From Nitrospirota bacterium (GTDB lineage Bacteria > Nitrospirota > Nitrospiria > Nitrospirales > Nitrospiraceae): 64,000 nucleotides of DNA. The stretch covers positions 1-64,000 of the forward strand of contig JAUXQT010000005.1 in the NCBI GenBank assembly GCA_030682135.1. Reading direction: 5' to 3'. Numbering within the stretch: the first letter of the stretch is position 1; each line of letters opens with the position of its first letter. Below, piece by piece: positions 43,270 to 51,964 of this stretch. Position numbers and translations under genes: made by a program. The notes beneath the pieces are model-generated. The model saw nothing but the letters and a program-made list of their open reading frames with translations. It was not told the DNA's origin and did no database searches.

Positions 43270-45465
43270 TTACGCCGCCACGGGGGTCTCCCGGCGGGCG
43301 ATCTCCAGCAGGCCCCGGACGTCCAGGATAAACCCGACTGTGCCATCGCCCAGGATTGTGGCGCCTGCGACGCCGTCGACCTTGCGGAAGTTCTGCTCCA
43401 TGCTCTTGATCACGACCTGCTGCTGGCCCAGAATTTCGTCCACCATCACCGCGACCCGCTCCCCTTCTGTCTCCAGGATCAAGAGAATGGCTTTGGCCGG
43501 CTCCGTATATTCCGGCTGCAGGGAGAAGACCTCGTACATGCGCATCATGGGCAGATAGGTCCCGCGCACGTTGATGAGTTCACCCTTGCCGACCAAGGTT
43601 TTGATCGCTTCTGCCTTGGGTTGGATCGATTCCAGAATGGACAAGAGCGGCACGATATAGGTGTCACTGCCGACCCGCACCGTCATCCCTTCGATAATGG
43701 CCAGGGTCAGCGGAAGTTTCAGCGTAAAGATCGTGCCTTTGCCGAGCGCGGTCTTAATGCTGACCGTGCCGCCCAGGGCTTCGATATTCCGTTTGACCAC
43801 ATCCATGCCGACGCCGCGGCCCGACACGTCCGTGACTTTCTCCGCGGTGGAGAAACCAGGCTTGAAAATGAGCGGCCAGATTTGATCGTCTGTCAGCTTC
43901 TCCTGCTCGCTTACGAGTCCGGACTTGATGGCCTTGGCCAGAATCTTGTCCCGATTGAGTCCCCGTCCGTCGTCCTCGACGGTGATGCAGATGCTGCCGC
44001 CTTCGTGGAAGGCGTTCAAACGGATCGTGCCCAACTCGGGCTTGTCGTTGGCGAGGCGTTCATCCGGCGGCTCCAGTCCATGATCGGCTGAATTTCTCAC
44101 GAGGTGCGTGAGCGGATCGCCGATAGACTCGATGACGGTTTTATCCAGCTCGGTTTCCTCGCCGGAGAGGACGAGCTGAATCTTCTTCCCCGATTTCCCC
44201 GAGAGATCTCTGACCAGCCGCGGAAACCGGCTGAAGGCGCTGCCGATGGGCAACATGCGGATGCCCATGACCCGTTCCTGAATTTCCCGCGTGTTCCGTT
44301 CGAGCTGCGCAACCCGCTCCAGCAGCACCGCCAGTTGCGACATCTCGAAGCGCACACTCAAGTCGCTGAGCATCGACTGGGTAATGACCAATTCGCCGAC
44401 GAGGTTGATCAGTTTGTCGATCTTGGCGGTATCCACGCGGATCGACGCAGTGTCCGCGCCCTTTTTGGCATGGATCGCGCTCTCTTGCTGCTTCTGGAGC
44501 GCCTGGGAAATCTGTTGCGGTGTGGCGGCATGCTGCTCGATCAGGATCTCGCCGACCCGCTTCTGCTGCGATAACGCATGGTCCAGCGTCTCGCGCGACA
44601 CGACTCCGGTTTCGACCAATATTTCTCCCAGTGGTTTGGGCTCGCTGTCGCTCACGGCGAGAGGCGAGGGGCGAGGGGCTTGGGGGGGAGCAGTGAGCTC
44701 TTTCGCATCGCCTCTTGCCTCTCGCCCCTCGCCCTTTGCCTGTTCCTCAATCGTGAGCATGCCTTCGTCCTTGACGAAATCGAACACCGATTCCACAACG
44801 GATTTGTCTTTGGCGGTCTCTACGTCAAAGATCCAGGACAGGTAGCAGCATTCCGAGTCCAGCACGTCGAATGCCGGCAGGCTCGAGAGGTCCAAGGTGC
44901 GCGAGACGAGGGTGCCCAGATCTTCCAGTTCCTTGATCATCTGGATCGGATCGAGTCCGCGCTGGAACAGCCAGGACGGCGGCGTCCAGCGAATACGGAA
45001 ATGCCGGCCGCCGATGGCCTGGTTCACTGCGGACTGCGCGGACGCCGGCCCCTGGCCTGGTTCAGCCGGGGACGCCTGCCCGCCGGACGCGGAAGCCAAT
45101 TCCTCTTCCAGCTTGGCAATGGTCTCCGGGTCCGGAGCCGCACCGCCGCGGGCGGCTTCGAGGAGGGATGAAAGGCAATCGGTCGAGCGTAAGAGGACAT
45201 CCGCGATGGCCGGCGTGACGGAGAGTTGCCCGTTGCGCAGCCGATCCAGCAGCGTCTCCATTTTATGGGTAAACTGCCCGACGGCGGTAAAGCCGAACAT
45301 CCCGCTGTTGCCCTTGATGGAATGGGCTGCACGGAAGATGCGATTCAGCAGATCGAGGTCGTCGGGATGCTGCTCAAGGTTCAGCAGGCCCTCTTCCATC
45401 GTGGCGAGGTGATCGGCCGATTCCTCGAAAAATGCGTCCTGAAAATGTGACAGATCTGTGCTCAT
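43270..45465 (-). CDS. cheA: CheA histidine kinase, copy 1, with MshEN-like linker
   Basis: The 731-residue protein has an Hpt domain (H48 in RAAHSIKG) and a P2-like region (about 155-235). A low-complexity linker follows (241-272), then two tandem LGEILVxxGxxSxxxLxxAL..Q motifs (278-301 and 303-326). The dimerisation domain, HATPase (VRNSADHGLEPP, EDDGRGL, GRGVGMDVV) and a C-terminal CheW-like domain complete it. The tandem motifs resemble the c-di-GMP-binding MshEN domain. The linker is encoded by GCGAGAGGCGAGGGGC-type repeat DNA (44641-44750). It follows cheY by 79 nt with repeats and shares the operon started at 47385. Confidence 0.94.
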   Translation of the reverse strand: MSTDLSHFQDAFFEESADHLATMEEGLLNLEQHPDDLDLLNRIFRAAHSIKGNSGMFGFTAVGQFTHKMETLLDRLRNGQLSVTPAIADVLLRSTDCLSSLLEAARGGAAPDPETIAKLEEELASASGGQASPAEPGQGPASAQSAVNQAIGGRHFRIRWTPPSWLFQRGLDPIQMIKELEDLGTLVSRTLDLSSLPAFDVLDSECCYLSWIFDVETAKDKSVVESVFDFVKDEGMLTIEEQAKGEGREARGDAKELTAPPQAPRPSPLAVSDSEPKPLGEILVETGVVSRETLDHALSQQKRVGEILIEQHAATPQQISQALQKQQESAIHAKKGADTASIRVDTAKIDKLINLVGELVITQSMLSDLSVRFEMSQLAVLLERVAQLERNTREIQERVMGIRMLPIGSAFSRFPRLVRDLSGKSGKKIQLVLSGEETELDKTVIESIGDPLTHLVRNSADHGLEPPDERLANDKPELGTIRLNAFHEGGSICITVEDDGRGLNRDKILAKAIKSGLVSEQEKLTDDQIWPLIFKPGFSTAEKVTDVSGRGVGMDVVKRNIEALGGTVSIKTALGKGTIFTLKLPLTLAIIEGMTVRVGSDTYIVPLLSILESIQPKAEAIKTLVGKGELINVRGTYLPMMRMYEVFSLQPEYTEPAKAILLILETEGERVAVMVDEILGQQQVVIKSMEQNFRKVDGVAGATILGDGTVGFILDVRGLLEIARRETPVAA

Positions 45466-45544
45466 ATTTACATCCTATGACGAGTGATGTGACATGAGCG
45501 CGAGACTCTACTCATCACACATCACAGATCACCCTTCACTCTTG
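45466..45544. repeat. GTGATGTGACATGAG-type repeat in the cheY-cheA gap
   Basis: GTGATGTGACATGAGCG is followed by ACTCATCACACATCACAGATCACCCTTCAC, partly complementary. This is the family seen at 30130-30231 and 48390-48522. It sits inside a probable operon. Confidence 0.5.
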
Positions 45545-45916
45545 TTATGCCGGAAGAACTTTCTGGATCACTTTCAACATTTGTTCCGGATTGAACGGCT
45601 TGACGACCCAGCCTGTCGCGCCGGCGGCCTGCCCGGCCTTCTTCTTGTCGTCGGACGATTCGGTGGTCAACATCAGAATCGGCGTAAATTTCAGCGCCGC
45701 ATTTTTTCGAATCTCCTGGATCAGAGTGATGCCGTCCATCTCCGGCATATTCAAGTCTGTGACGACCAGGTCCGGCTTGGTCCCTCCGCCAATCTTGCCC
45801 ATCGCTTCTTTTCCGTTTCCGGCTTCGACGACCGTGAATCCGGCATTCGAAAGCGTGAAGGCCACCATCTGCCGCATGGTCGGCGAATCGTCGACGACGA
45901 GTACTGTCTTTCCCAT
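45545..45916 (-). CDS. cheY: CheY-type response regulator, copy 1
   Basis: The 123-residue single receiver has D9/D10, phosphoacceptor D54 in VVTDLNMPEMDG, Thr of LMLTTESSDDKKKAG and Lys of VVKPFNPEQ. It resembles the CheY type found with alternative CheA systems. AAGGAG stands 8 nt before ATG 45916. The gene lies between the short chemoreceptor and cheA, so CheA copy 1 is its likely phosphodonor. It may drive the motor or act as a phosphate sink for CheY copy 2. Confidence 0.92.
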   Translation of the reverse strand: MGKTVLVVDDSPTMRQMVAFTLSNAGFTVVEAGNGKEAMGKIGGGTKPDLVVTDLNMPEMDGITLIQEIRKNAALKFTPILMLTTESSDDKKKAGQAAGATGWVVKPFNPEQMLKVIQKVLPA

Positions 45917-45956
45917 ATCTGACACTCCTTGTTGCAAGGGGCCGGTTCACTGCCGA

Positions 45957-47078
45957 TTAAAACAACGTCACGCTGTCTTCCTCGCGAGCGGGCGCGGACG
46001 TGGGCGCCGGTCCATGTGTACCGTTCGTGCCGTTCATGGCCGATTCCATGACGTGGCGCTCATGATCCATGGTGTAGCTCTTTGCGAGTTTCTTGAGAAT
46101 GCTGCCATAGTCGAAGCCCTGCTCCGGCATCTGCCCCCCGGCTAACAGCCGGATCTGCGCTTCGATCTCCGACAAGGGTTCGATGACATGTTCCAGTTTC
46201 TGTCTGGTGATGTCTTGGAACTGCAGCGCCATGACGATCTGGGCGATGTCTCGCGTCAATTCATGGGCGCGGGCCTGTGACGCTTGCACACTGTCCTGAA
46301 GAATCGCCGTTCGGGCACACAGGGCTTTCGTCGTCGTATCCAACAAGTCTTTCATCGAGAGCGTCTTCGTCAGGTCCACCGATGACAGTTGTTTGATCTC
46401 CGACATGGCATGAGCGGTGCTGCGTTGGACCGCCTTTACTAAAAGATTGATGTTGCTGGCCGCCTGCCCGGATCGATTGGCCAATTTCGTCACCTCGTCT
46501 GCGACGACGGCGAACCCGCGGCCATGTTCGCCGGCCCGAGCCGCTTCAATCGCCGCATTCAAGGCCAGCAACCTGGTCTGATCGGCGATGAATTGAATTT
46601 CTCCCAGGATCCCGGCGATGGATTTGGTTTGCCGGGAAACTTCGTCCATGACATCGGAGACGGACATGCCGATCGTGGAAGCCGTCATCACATCCTGGAC
46701 AAACCCGGACAGCATGGTTTCGGACTGATCGAGGAGTCCTGTCGTGTCCTGCCCGTTTCCGACAAAGAGCGAGGCAGCTCCGGCGGCCTGTTCGCTGGCC
46801 CGTTGCGAGATGTCGCTAAAGCGAGTCGAAAGGCTCATGACCGCTTGTTCCGTCTCGGCAATCACGCTTTTCATTTGTCCGCTCAGGACCGGAATGAGCG
46901 GCATGAAACCTTCAGCAAATGCCTGCCAATGCCGGCAAGCCTGTTCCAGCCGTTGCTGCACGGCCTGGTCGGGTGCAGGGACGGATGCGGCGCTTATTGC
47001 ACCCCTCCTATATCCGTACCAACCTCCGAGGGTCAGTCCCACGATCAATCCAGTAGCGATCAAGACAAGAATGTCCAC
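45957..47078 (-). CDS. Short chemoreceptor with one N-terminal membrane helix
   Basis: The 373-residue protein has a single transmembrane helix (about 2-22), no sensor domain, and a methyl-accepting signalling domain with the tip [20 protein letters not shown]. The core motif [17 protein letters not shown] follows near residue 290. It ends DSVTLF, matching CheD (SDVTLF). Start is GTG 47078 with AAGGAG close upstream. It lies between a STAS gene and cheY. With no periplasmic part it may sense membrane state or a cytoplasmic partner, or act as a signalling scaffold. Confidence 0.85.
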   Translation of the reverse strand: MDILVLIATGLIVGLTLGGWYGYRRGAISAASVPAPDQAVQQRLEQACRHWQAFAEGFMPLIPVLSGQMKSVIAETEQAVMSLSTRFSDISQRASEQAAGAASLFVGNGQDTTGLLDQSETMLSGFVQDVMTASTIGMSVSDVMDEVSRQTKSIAGILGEIQFIADQTRLLALNAAIEAARAGEHGRGFAVVADEVTKLANRSGQAASNINLLVKAVQRSTAHAMSEIKQLSSVDLTKTLSMKDLLDTTTKALCARTAILQDSVQASQARAHELTRDIAQIVMALQFQDITRQKLEHVIEPLSEIEAQIRLLAGGQMPEQGFDYGSILKKLAKSYTMDHERHVMESAMNGTNGTHGPAPTSAPAREEDSVTLF

Positions 47079-47118
47079 GGGCTCCTTATAGTCGTCCTAA
47101 ATTTTTCCCCTGACCGGA

Positions 47119-47385
47119 TCAGACCCTGGCAGGTGTCAGACTCCCGCCGATTCGCTCCAACTTGCTTTTGACCTCGTCAGACGCGCCGGTCACACAGAGG
47201 CGTCCCGTCCGCAGCGCGGCGAGAATCAGTTGGAGCGCCGAGCTATCCACCTGTCCGACCAGCGAGAGATCGAGCGTCCCAGTTCCTCCACAGGACAACA
47301 ATTCCACCAAGCTGTCCTTGAATGATGCCACTTCAAAAATCGTGAGATCTCCGGTCGGCTTACATTCTCGTGTTTGAACATCCAT
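47119..47385 (-). CDS. STAS-domain protein, third copy
   Basis: The 88-residue STAS protein has the core GDLTIFEVASFKDSL and phosphosite-like QVDSSALQLIL. It is shorter and more divergent than the STAS proteins at 26926 and 28689, resembling the MlaB-like single STAS group. It heads an operon with the short chemoreceptor, cheY and cheA, 70-96 nt after a sigma-28-like promoter. The ATG at 47385 has no clear ribosome-binding site. It may be another target of the receiver-HATPase kinases. Confidence 0.75.
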   Translation of the reverse strand: MDVQTRECKPTGDLTIFEVASFKDSLVELLSCGGTGTLDLSLVGQVDSSALQLILAALRTGRLCVTGASDEVKSKLERIGGSLTPARV

Positions 47386-47454
47386 CACGTTGTGTGCATC
47401 CCGTTGTTGTGGTCGATTGACTGGTCTGAAGCCATTTGCACTTTGTCACTTGCC

Positions 47455-47481
47455 TTATCGGTGCATGAATCGAATACTTGA
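47455..47481 (-). promoter_or_regulatory. Sigma-28 (FliA)-like promoter, STAS-MCP-cheY-cheA operon
   Basis: Read on the minus strand: TCAA, 15 nt, ACCGATAA, differing from the sigma-28 consensus at only two positions in the two boxes. It lies 70 nt before the STAS ATG. This is one of the two best of the five sites. Confidence 0.75.
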
Positions 47482-47517
47482 GTCCTGCCAGGACGACCGC
47501 ATTCCTATCCTATTTTC

Positions 47518-48375
47518 TTACTGCGCCACCGACGATGGCGACAGCAAGGCGGAGGGAATGTCTCCGGAAATGCCTCTGTCACTTCGCATCGACTCATCCG
47601 AAGGGACGGCTGCCCTTTCCTGGACTATCGGCTGTCCTGCCGCGTCGACCGGTGGAGGCGTCCATTTCTTTTCCAGCACGACGATTTCGACCCGCCGATT
47701 CTTCGCTCGATTCTCCGCTGTGGTGTTGGCGACGACCGGTCTGGAATCGGCATACCCGACCGCCGACAGGTTCTGCATCGACACCCCATACAATTCTCCT
47801 AACGCCCGGACAACCATCACCGCTCGCATCGCGGAGAGTTCCCAATTCGAGGGAAACTGCGCCGACCGGATCGGCACATTGTCCGTATGGCCTTGCACCC
47901 TGACCTGGCGGTCGAGTTCGACCAACACCTCGGCAAGCGTCTGAAGAAATGGCAGGGCCTCGGGACGGAGCACCGCCGCCCCGCTCTCGAACAGGACTAA
48001 CTCCGGGAGGGAGAGGACGATGGTGCTCTCTCCCGGCTCGGTCACCAGAATGGGCTCGATTTTCGAAGAGGCCTGGAGCGCCTTCAGGGCCTGGCGCAGG
48101 CGCCGGACCGCCATATCCTTTGAGGGGATCACATTGGGCACGATGGTGGTCGGCTTGTTGGCGCCGACTTGAAACGGCGTGGCAGTGGCCGGTGGACTGA
48201 CGATGGGATTTAACGCCGCCTTAATGGATTCGCTGACCGTTCGGAACTTGCCCTCGTTCACCGAGGAGATCGAGTACATGACGACGAAAAATGCAAAGAG
48301 CAGCGTGATGAAGTCGGCATAGGACACCAGCCACCGCTCGTGATTTTCGTGTTCTTCGTGTTTCTTTTTTCCCAT
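47518..48375 (-). CDS. motB: Flagellar motor stator protein MotB
   Basis: The 285-residue protein has an N-terminal transmembrane helix with the proton-binding Asp D21 in VSYADFITLL, a plug/linker region and an OmpA-type peptidoglycan-binding domain (VRVQGHTDNVPI, NWELSAMRAVMV, RRVEIVV). It anchors the stator to the cell wall and pairs with MotA at 48530. The Asp and HTDN motif are intact. The ATG has no clear ribosome-binding site. The two genes are separated by 154 nt of repeat DNA. Confidence 0.93.
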   Translation of the reverse strand: MGKKKHEEHENHERWLVSYADFITLLFAFFVVMYSISSVNEGKFRTVSESIKAALNPIVSPPATATPFQVGANKPTTIVPNVIPSKDMAVRRLRQALKALQASSKIEPILVTEPGESTIVLSLPELVLFESGAAVLRPEALPFLQTLAEVLVELDRQVRVQGHTDNVPIRSAQFPSNWELSAMRAVMVVRALGELYGVSMQNLSAVGYADSRPVVANTTAENRAKNRRVEIVVLEKKWTPPPVDAAGQPIVQERAAVPSDESMRSDRGISGDIPSALLSPSSVAQ

Positions 48376-48529
48376 GATGGCGATGAAGCGTGATCAGTGA
48401 TGGGCGATGAGTGAACAGTGTTTAGAAACCCGTCATCGATTGAGGACCTCTTGTTCCAATCGGCTCAGTTCTCACAGGTCACTCCCCTCTTTACGCATCA
48501 CCCATCACCGATCACTGATCACTTCCCCA
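48376..48529. repeat. Inverted repeat between motA and motB
   Basis: GTGATCAGTGAT (48390-48401) is the exact complement of ATCACTGATCAC (48511-48522). Flanking units GGGCGATG and CATCACCCATCACC extend the similarity. It belongs to the same family as 30130-30231. It may form a long-range stem in the motAB transcript and set the MotA:MotB ratio. Confidence 0.7.
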
Positions 48530-49300
48530 TCACTTCTTGGCTTCCTTCGTCCGCTCCGACTCCGGGAGGAAACTCTCGAGTTTTTCCTGCAAGAGCCGTG
48601 GGTTCTCGCCTTGCGCCAACCCGACGAGTCCCATGATGATCATCATGCGCGAGCCCGCTTCTTCCTTGATCTTGAATTTCATCTTGCTGGCGAGGGGCAG
48701 AAAGAACAGATTGGCGGCGGCCACACCATACACCGTTGCCACAAACGCGACCGCGATACCGCCTCCGAGTTTGGAGGGGTCGGCCAGGTTTTCCATGACG
48801 TGGATCAACCCGAGCACCGCGCCGATGATGCCGACGGTCGGCGCATAACCGCCTGCTGCCTCCCAGACCTTCGCGGCGTTGATGCCCTCTTCTTCATGAT
48901 GTTCGACGTCGATCTCCAGGATCTCATGCACCACCTTGGGATCGGTCCCGTCCACGATCAACTGCACGCCTTTGCGGAAAAACGGATCGTGGATGTCCTT
49001 CAGCTTGCCTTCGAGCGCCAAGAGCCCTTGTTTGCGAGACACGTTCGCCAGATCGAGGATCGTCTTGATGGTGCCCTTATTGTCGTGCTTGGGATTCAGG
49101 ATGCCGAGACTGAGCATCGTGACCCCCTTCAGCACGACGGACAGGGGATTCTGCACACAGACCGCCCCGATGGTGCCGCCCATCACGATGATGAAAGCGG
49201 TGAGCTGCATGATGGAACTGAGGTGGCCGCCTTCGAGGGCCTGCCCCCCGACGATGGAGCCGAGTGCGATGACGATCCCGAGAATTGTCGCAATATCCAC
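48530..49300 (-). CDS. motA: Flagellar motor stator protein MotA
   Basis: The 256-residue protein has four transmembrane helices and the conserved MotA segments GGYAPTVGIIGAVLGLIHVM and VAFVATVYGVAAANLFFLPL. The cytoplasmic loop (about 60-150) carries HEEEGINAAK. It forms the proton or sodium channel with MotB. The GTG at 49300 has AAGGAA upstream. It is upstream of motB in the same direction. No sigma-28-like site was found for motA. Confidence 0.93.
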   Translation of the reverse strand: MDIATILGIVIALGSIVGGQALEGGHLSSIMQLTAFIIVMGGTIGAVCVQNPLSVVLKGVTMLSLGILNPKHDNKGTIKTILDLANVSRKQGLLALEGKLKDIHDPFFRKGVQLIVDGTDPKVVHEILEIDVEHHEEEGINAAKVWEAAGGYAPTVGIIGAVLGLIHVMENLADPSKLGGGIAVAFVATVYGVAAANLFFLPLASKMKFKIKEEAGSRMMIIMGLVGLAQGENPRLLQEKLESFLPESERTKEAKK

Positions 49301-49435
49301 GTCGCGCGATTCCTTCTAAGTCAGTGACTCGTTCGAACAGATTCGAAACCGGCACAGCACCCATGCTTTCGTACTATTGCCATTCAAAAGACGGCTCTGT
49401 TACCGTGCATTTCCACAGAAGATCGGGAGGTACCT

Positions 49436-49678
49436 GTGCACTCTCTGGACTGTCTGATACTCGATGCCAAACAAGCTATCCTTCATGAGCAGCATCGGCG
49501 CTTCCAGGAACTCCAGCGCGAGGGAAAGTGGGTCGAAGCCATGCAACAGTTTCAAACGACGATGTCCTGCGCCTCAGACCTCCTGAACGAATCGCTCGGG
49601 CTGTTAGACCGCGTCATCGAAACACAACGGCTGAAATCTCAGCGCCCTCCTTCTAGTGCCCCGCCCCCTGCCCCGTAG
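49436..49678 (+). CDS. Small coiled-coil hypothetical protein
   Basis: An 80-residue product starts at GTG after GGGAGG at 5-nt spacing. The sequence is helical and charged (EQHRRFQELQREGKWVEAM, then LLNESLGLLDRVIETQ), ending in a Pro-rich tail. It is the only plus-strand gene between 24 and 58 kb and overlaps the 3' end of cheW copy 2 by 26 nt in convergent arrangement. No family is recognised. A small flagellar or chemotaxis helper is possible. Confidence 0.55.
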   Translation: MHSLDCLILDAKQAILHEQHRRFQELQREGKWVEAMQQFQTTMSCASDLLNESLGLLDRVIETQRLKSQRPPSSAPPPAP

Positions 49679-50198
49679 CCGCATCTACTGCAGCCTGCTC
49701 ATTGGAAATCAGCAGGCGATTTAGATCCAAGACGATCAGCAGACGGTCGGCGATCCGTCCGATGCCCTGCGTGAATTCGGCGCCGGAGGAGCTGCCGAAC
49801 GCCGGCGGCGGTTCAATCGTGGATTTCGGAATGCGCAGCACCTCCACCACTTCATCCACGATCAACCCCACCATTCTCTGCCGCACTAAGACCACCATGA
49901 TGCGAGAATCATCCGACTTCTCGACCGAAGGGAGTCCGAACCGCCGCCGGAGATCCAGGACAGGAATGATCCGACCGCGCAGATTGATCACACCTTCGAC
50001 GTACGAAGGCGCCTTCGGCACCCGCGTGATTTCGACCATGCGATTGATCTCCTGGACGCTCAACACGTCCAACGCGAACTCCTCACGGCCGATCATGCAG
50101 GTCACCAGTTGACGGAGGTCGTCACCCGCCACGACTTCCCTGGTCAACACGCCTGAGCCCTGGCTCTGTTGAGCCTCAACCTTTTCTTCGACAATCAT
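49653..50198 (-). CDS. cheW: CheW adaptor, copy 2
   Basis: The 181-residue protein is a CheW domain (FALDVLSVQEINRM, GVINLRGRIIPVLDLRRRFG, GLIVDEVVEVLRI) with a short N-terminal extension. Start ATG 50198 has GAGGAG 6 nt upstream. The ATG at 50204 would abut that site. It is the last gene of the operon that runs cheR-cheY-cheZ-cheA-cheV-cheB-receptor, 26 nt after the c-haem receptor, so it probably couples that receptor to CheA copy 2. Confidence 0.92.
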   Translation of the reverse strand: MIVEEKVEAQQSQGSGVLTREVVAGDDLRQLVTCMIGREEFALDVLSVQEINRMVEITRVPKAPSYVEGVINLRGRIIPVLDLRRRFGLPSVEKSDDSRIMVVLVRQRMVGLIVDEVVEVLRIPKSTIEPPPAFGSSSGAEFTQGIGRIADRLLIVLDLNRLLISNEQAAVDAATGQGAGH

Positions 50199-50224
50199 CG
50201 GCATCTCCTCTCTATCGCGTGATG

Positions 50225-51910
50225 CTAGACCTTGAACGATCCCACAATACTCTGCAGCTCAACCGCCAACTGGCTGAGATCATGGCTCGCTTTCGCCGAT
50301 TCATTGGCGCCCGACGAGGACTCCTTCGTCACCTTCGCGACATTCTCAATGTCGTTGGCGATTTGCTGCGTGGCGACCGACTGTTCTTCCGAAGCCACTG
50401 CGATCTGCCGAATCATATCGGCGCTTTCGGAAACCATTTGCACGATCCGCGTGAGTGCTTCACCGGTCTTGTTGACCAGTTCGACGCCGCCGCTGACTTT
50501 CTGCGTCCCCTGTTGCATCGAATCGACCGCGCCGCGCGTATCATGTTGAATCTGCCGGATCATATCCCCGATTTCCTTGGTGGCTTTGGTCGTCCGTTCC
50601 GCCAGCTTGCGGACTTCGTCGGCGACGACGGCGAACCCACGCCCCTGTTCGCCCGCTCGCGCCGCCTCGATGGCCGCGTTCAAGGCCAGCAAATTGGTCT
50701 GGTCCGCGATATCTTCAATGACGCGGACGATTTCCCCGATTTGATCGGACGACTTTCCCAGCTCGGCAATGATCGTCGCCGAGTTGGAGACGGCTTCCGA
50801 CAGCTGTTGCATGCCGGAGATGGTGTCGGACACCACCGACCCGCCGTCCTTGGCGGTCTGGACGGTCTCTTGCGCCAGCGTCGCCGCTTTGCCCGAATTC
50901 TGGGCCACCTGGCTCACCGTCGCGTTCATTTCCTCTACCGCAGCGGCGGTCTGTGAGGCGCGGGAGGTCAGGGTATCGGTCCCCCTGGAAATTTCCTCCG
51001 CGGTCGCGGACAGTTCGACTGCAGCCGAGGCGACCTTGTCGGTCACATGGGCGACTTTGCCGATCATCTTCTGCAATTTATCGATGAACAGATTGAAGTA
51101 GCCTGCGAACTGGGCAATTTCATCCTTGCCTTCAGTCGGAACACGCTTCGTCAAATCACCTTCGCCCTGGGCAATGTCCTTGGTAATGTTCGCCATGTGA
51201 GCCAGCGGCTTGAGGACGATGCTGCTGAGCAGCCAATAGGTTGCGAGGACAAGGGTCAGGATGATCCCCACCAGCAAACCGGCGGTGTTCCATAACGACT
51301 TATCCGACGCGGCTTTGCCTTTGGTCATGTTCATCCCGACGCTCAGCACACCCAGGACGTCGCCGACCTGTTTATCGGCGTGGCAGCCGATGCAGGCTGA
51401 CGACGTGGCCTTGTCCACCGATGCCCGACGGAACATGAGCACCCCGTTGACCTCTTCAATGCGGGAAAAGCTCTCGCTCCCGCCCATGATGGCTCGCACC
51501 GCCTCTGTTTCAAACGCGTCCTTCGGCGAATTGGCTGGGTTGATCGGATTTTGGCTGATCATCCTGGCCGTAAAGAGCCCGCTCTTGTTGGCTTCTTCTC
51601 CCATTTCTCTCGTGGCGGTTGCCGGAAAGGGAATCGCATCGGGGTTGTTCGCATGGTCCTTGGCCACGACGATATCGCTCCCGGCCTTGCTCTTTTTTAT
51701 TTTCCCGACATAATTTTGCGCGATGTAAGACCGTGTGATCTGAATCTGGGTTTCAAGCAGTTTCCCGCGTTGCTCCAGCATCCCTGCCATTTTGTCCTGC
51801 TCCTGTTCATAAATGATGACCATCCCGATGAGTGCCATCACGGTGGCGATCGCCCCCATCGAAACCGCAAACTTCGGTCCGATATTCATGCCCTTCAAGA
51901 ACGTATTCAT
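50225..51910 (-). CDS. Chemoreceptor with periplasmic c-type haem sensor
   Basis: The 561-residue receptor has a transmembrane helix (about 13-34) and a periplasmic Tll0287/DUF3365-like domain with the c-haem motif CIGCH at 173-177. A second helix (about 213-233), a HAMP domain and the signalling domain (tip [20 protein letters not shown]) follow. Characteristic sensor segments are [25 protein letters not shown] and VLMFRRA. The covalent haem suggests redox or small-gas sensing in the periplasm. There is no CheR-tethering pentapeptide (end SIVGSFKV). ATG 51910 has AGGAGG upstream. It is flanked by cheB and cheW. Confidence 0.9.
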   Translation of the reverse strand: MNTFLKGMNIGPKFAVSMGAIATVMALIGMVIIYEQEQDKMAGMLEQRGKLLETQIQITRSYIAQNYVGKIKKSKAGSDIVVAKDHANNPDAIPFPATATREMGEEANKSGLFTARMISQNPINPANSPKDAFETEAVRAIMGGSESFSRIEEVNGVLMFRRASVDKATSSACIGCHADKQVGDVLGVLSVGMNMTKGKAASDKSLWNTAGLLVGIILTLVLATYWLLSSIVLKPLAHMANITKDIAQGEGDLTKRVPTEGKDEIAQFAGYFNLFIDKLQKMIGKVAHVTDKVASAAVELSATAEEISRGTDTLTSRASQTAAAVEEMNATVSQVAQNSGKAATLAQETVQTAKDGGSVVSDTISGMQQLSEAVSNSATIIAELGKSSDQIGEIVRVIEDIADQTNLLALNAAIEAARAGEQGRGFAVVADEVRKLAERTTKATKEIGDMIRQIQHDTRGAVDSMQQGTQKVSGGVELVNKTGEALTRIVQMVSESADMIRQIAVASEEQSVATQQIANDIENVAKVTKESSSGANESAKASHDLSQLAVELQSIVGSFKV

Positions 51911-51964
51911 AGAGCCTCCTACCCTCTCCGTTGTGAGTGAACCGGTCCCATACACATTGACGCA

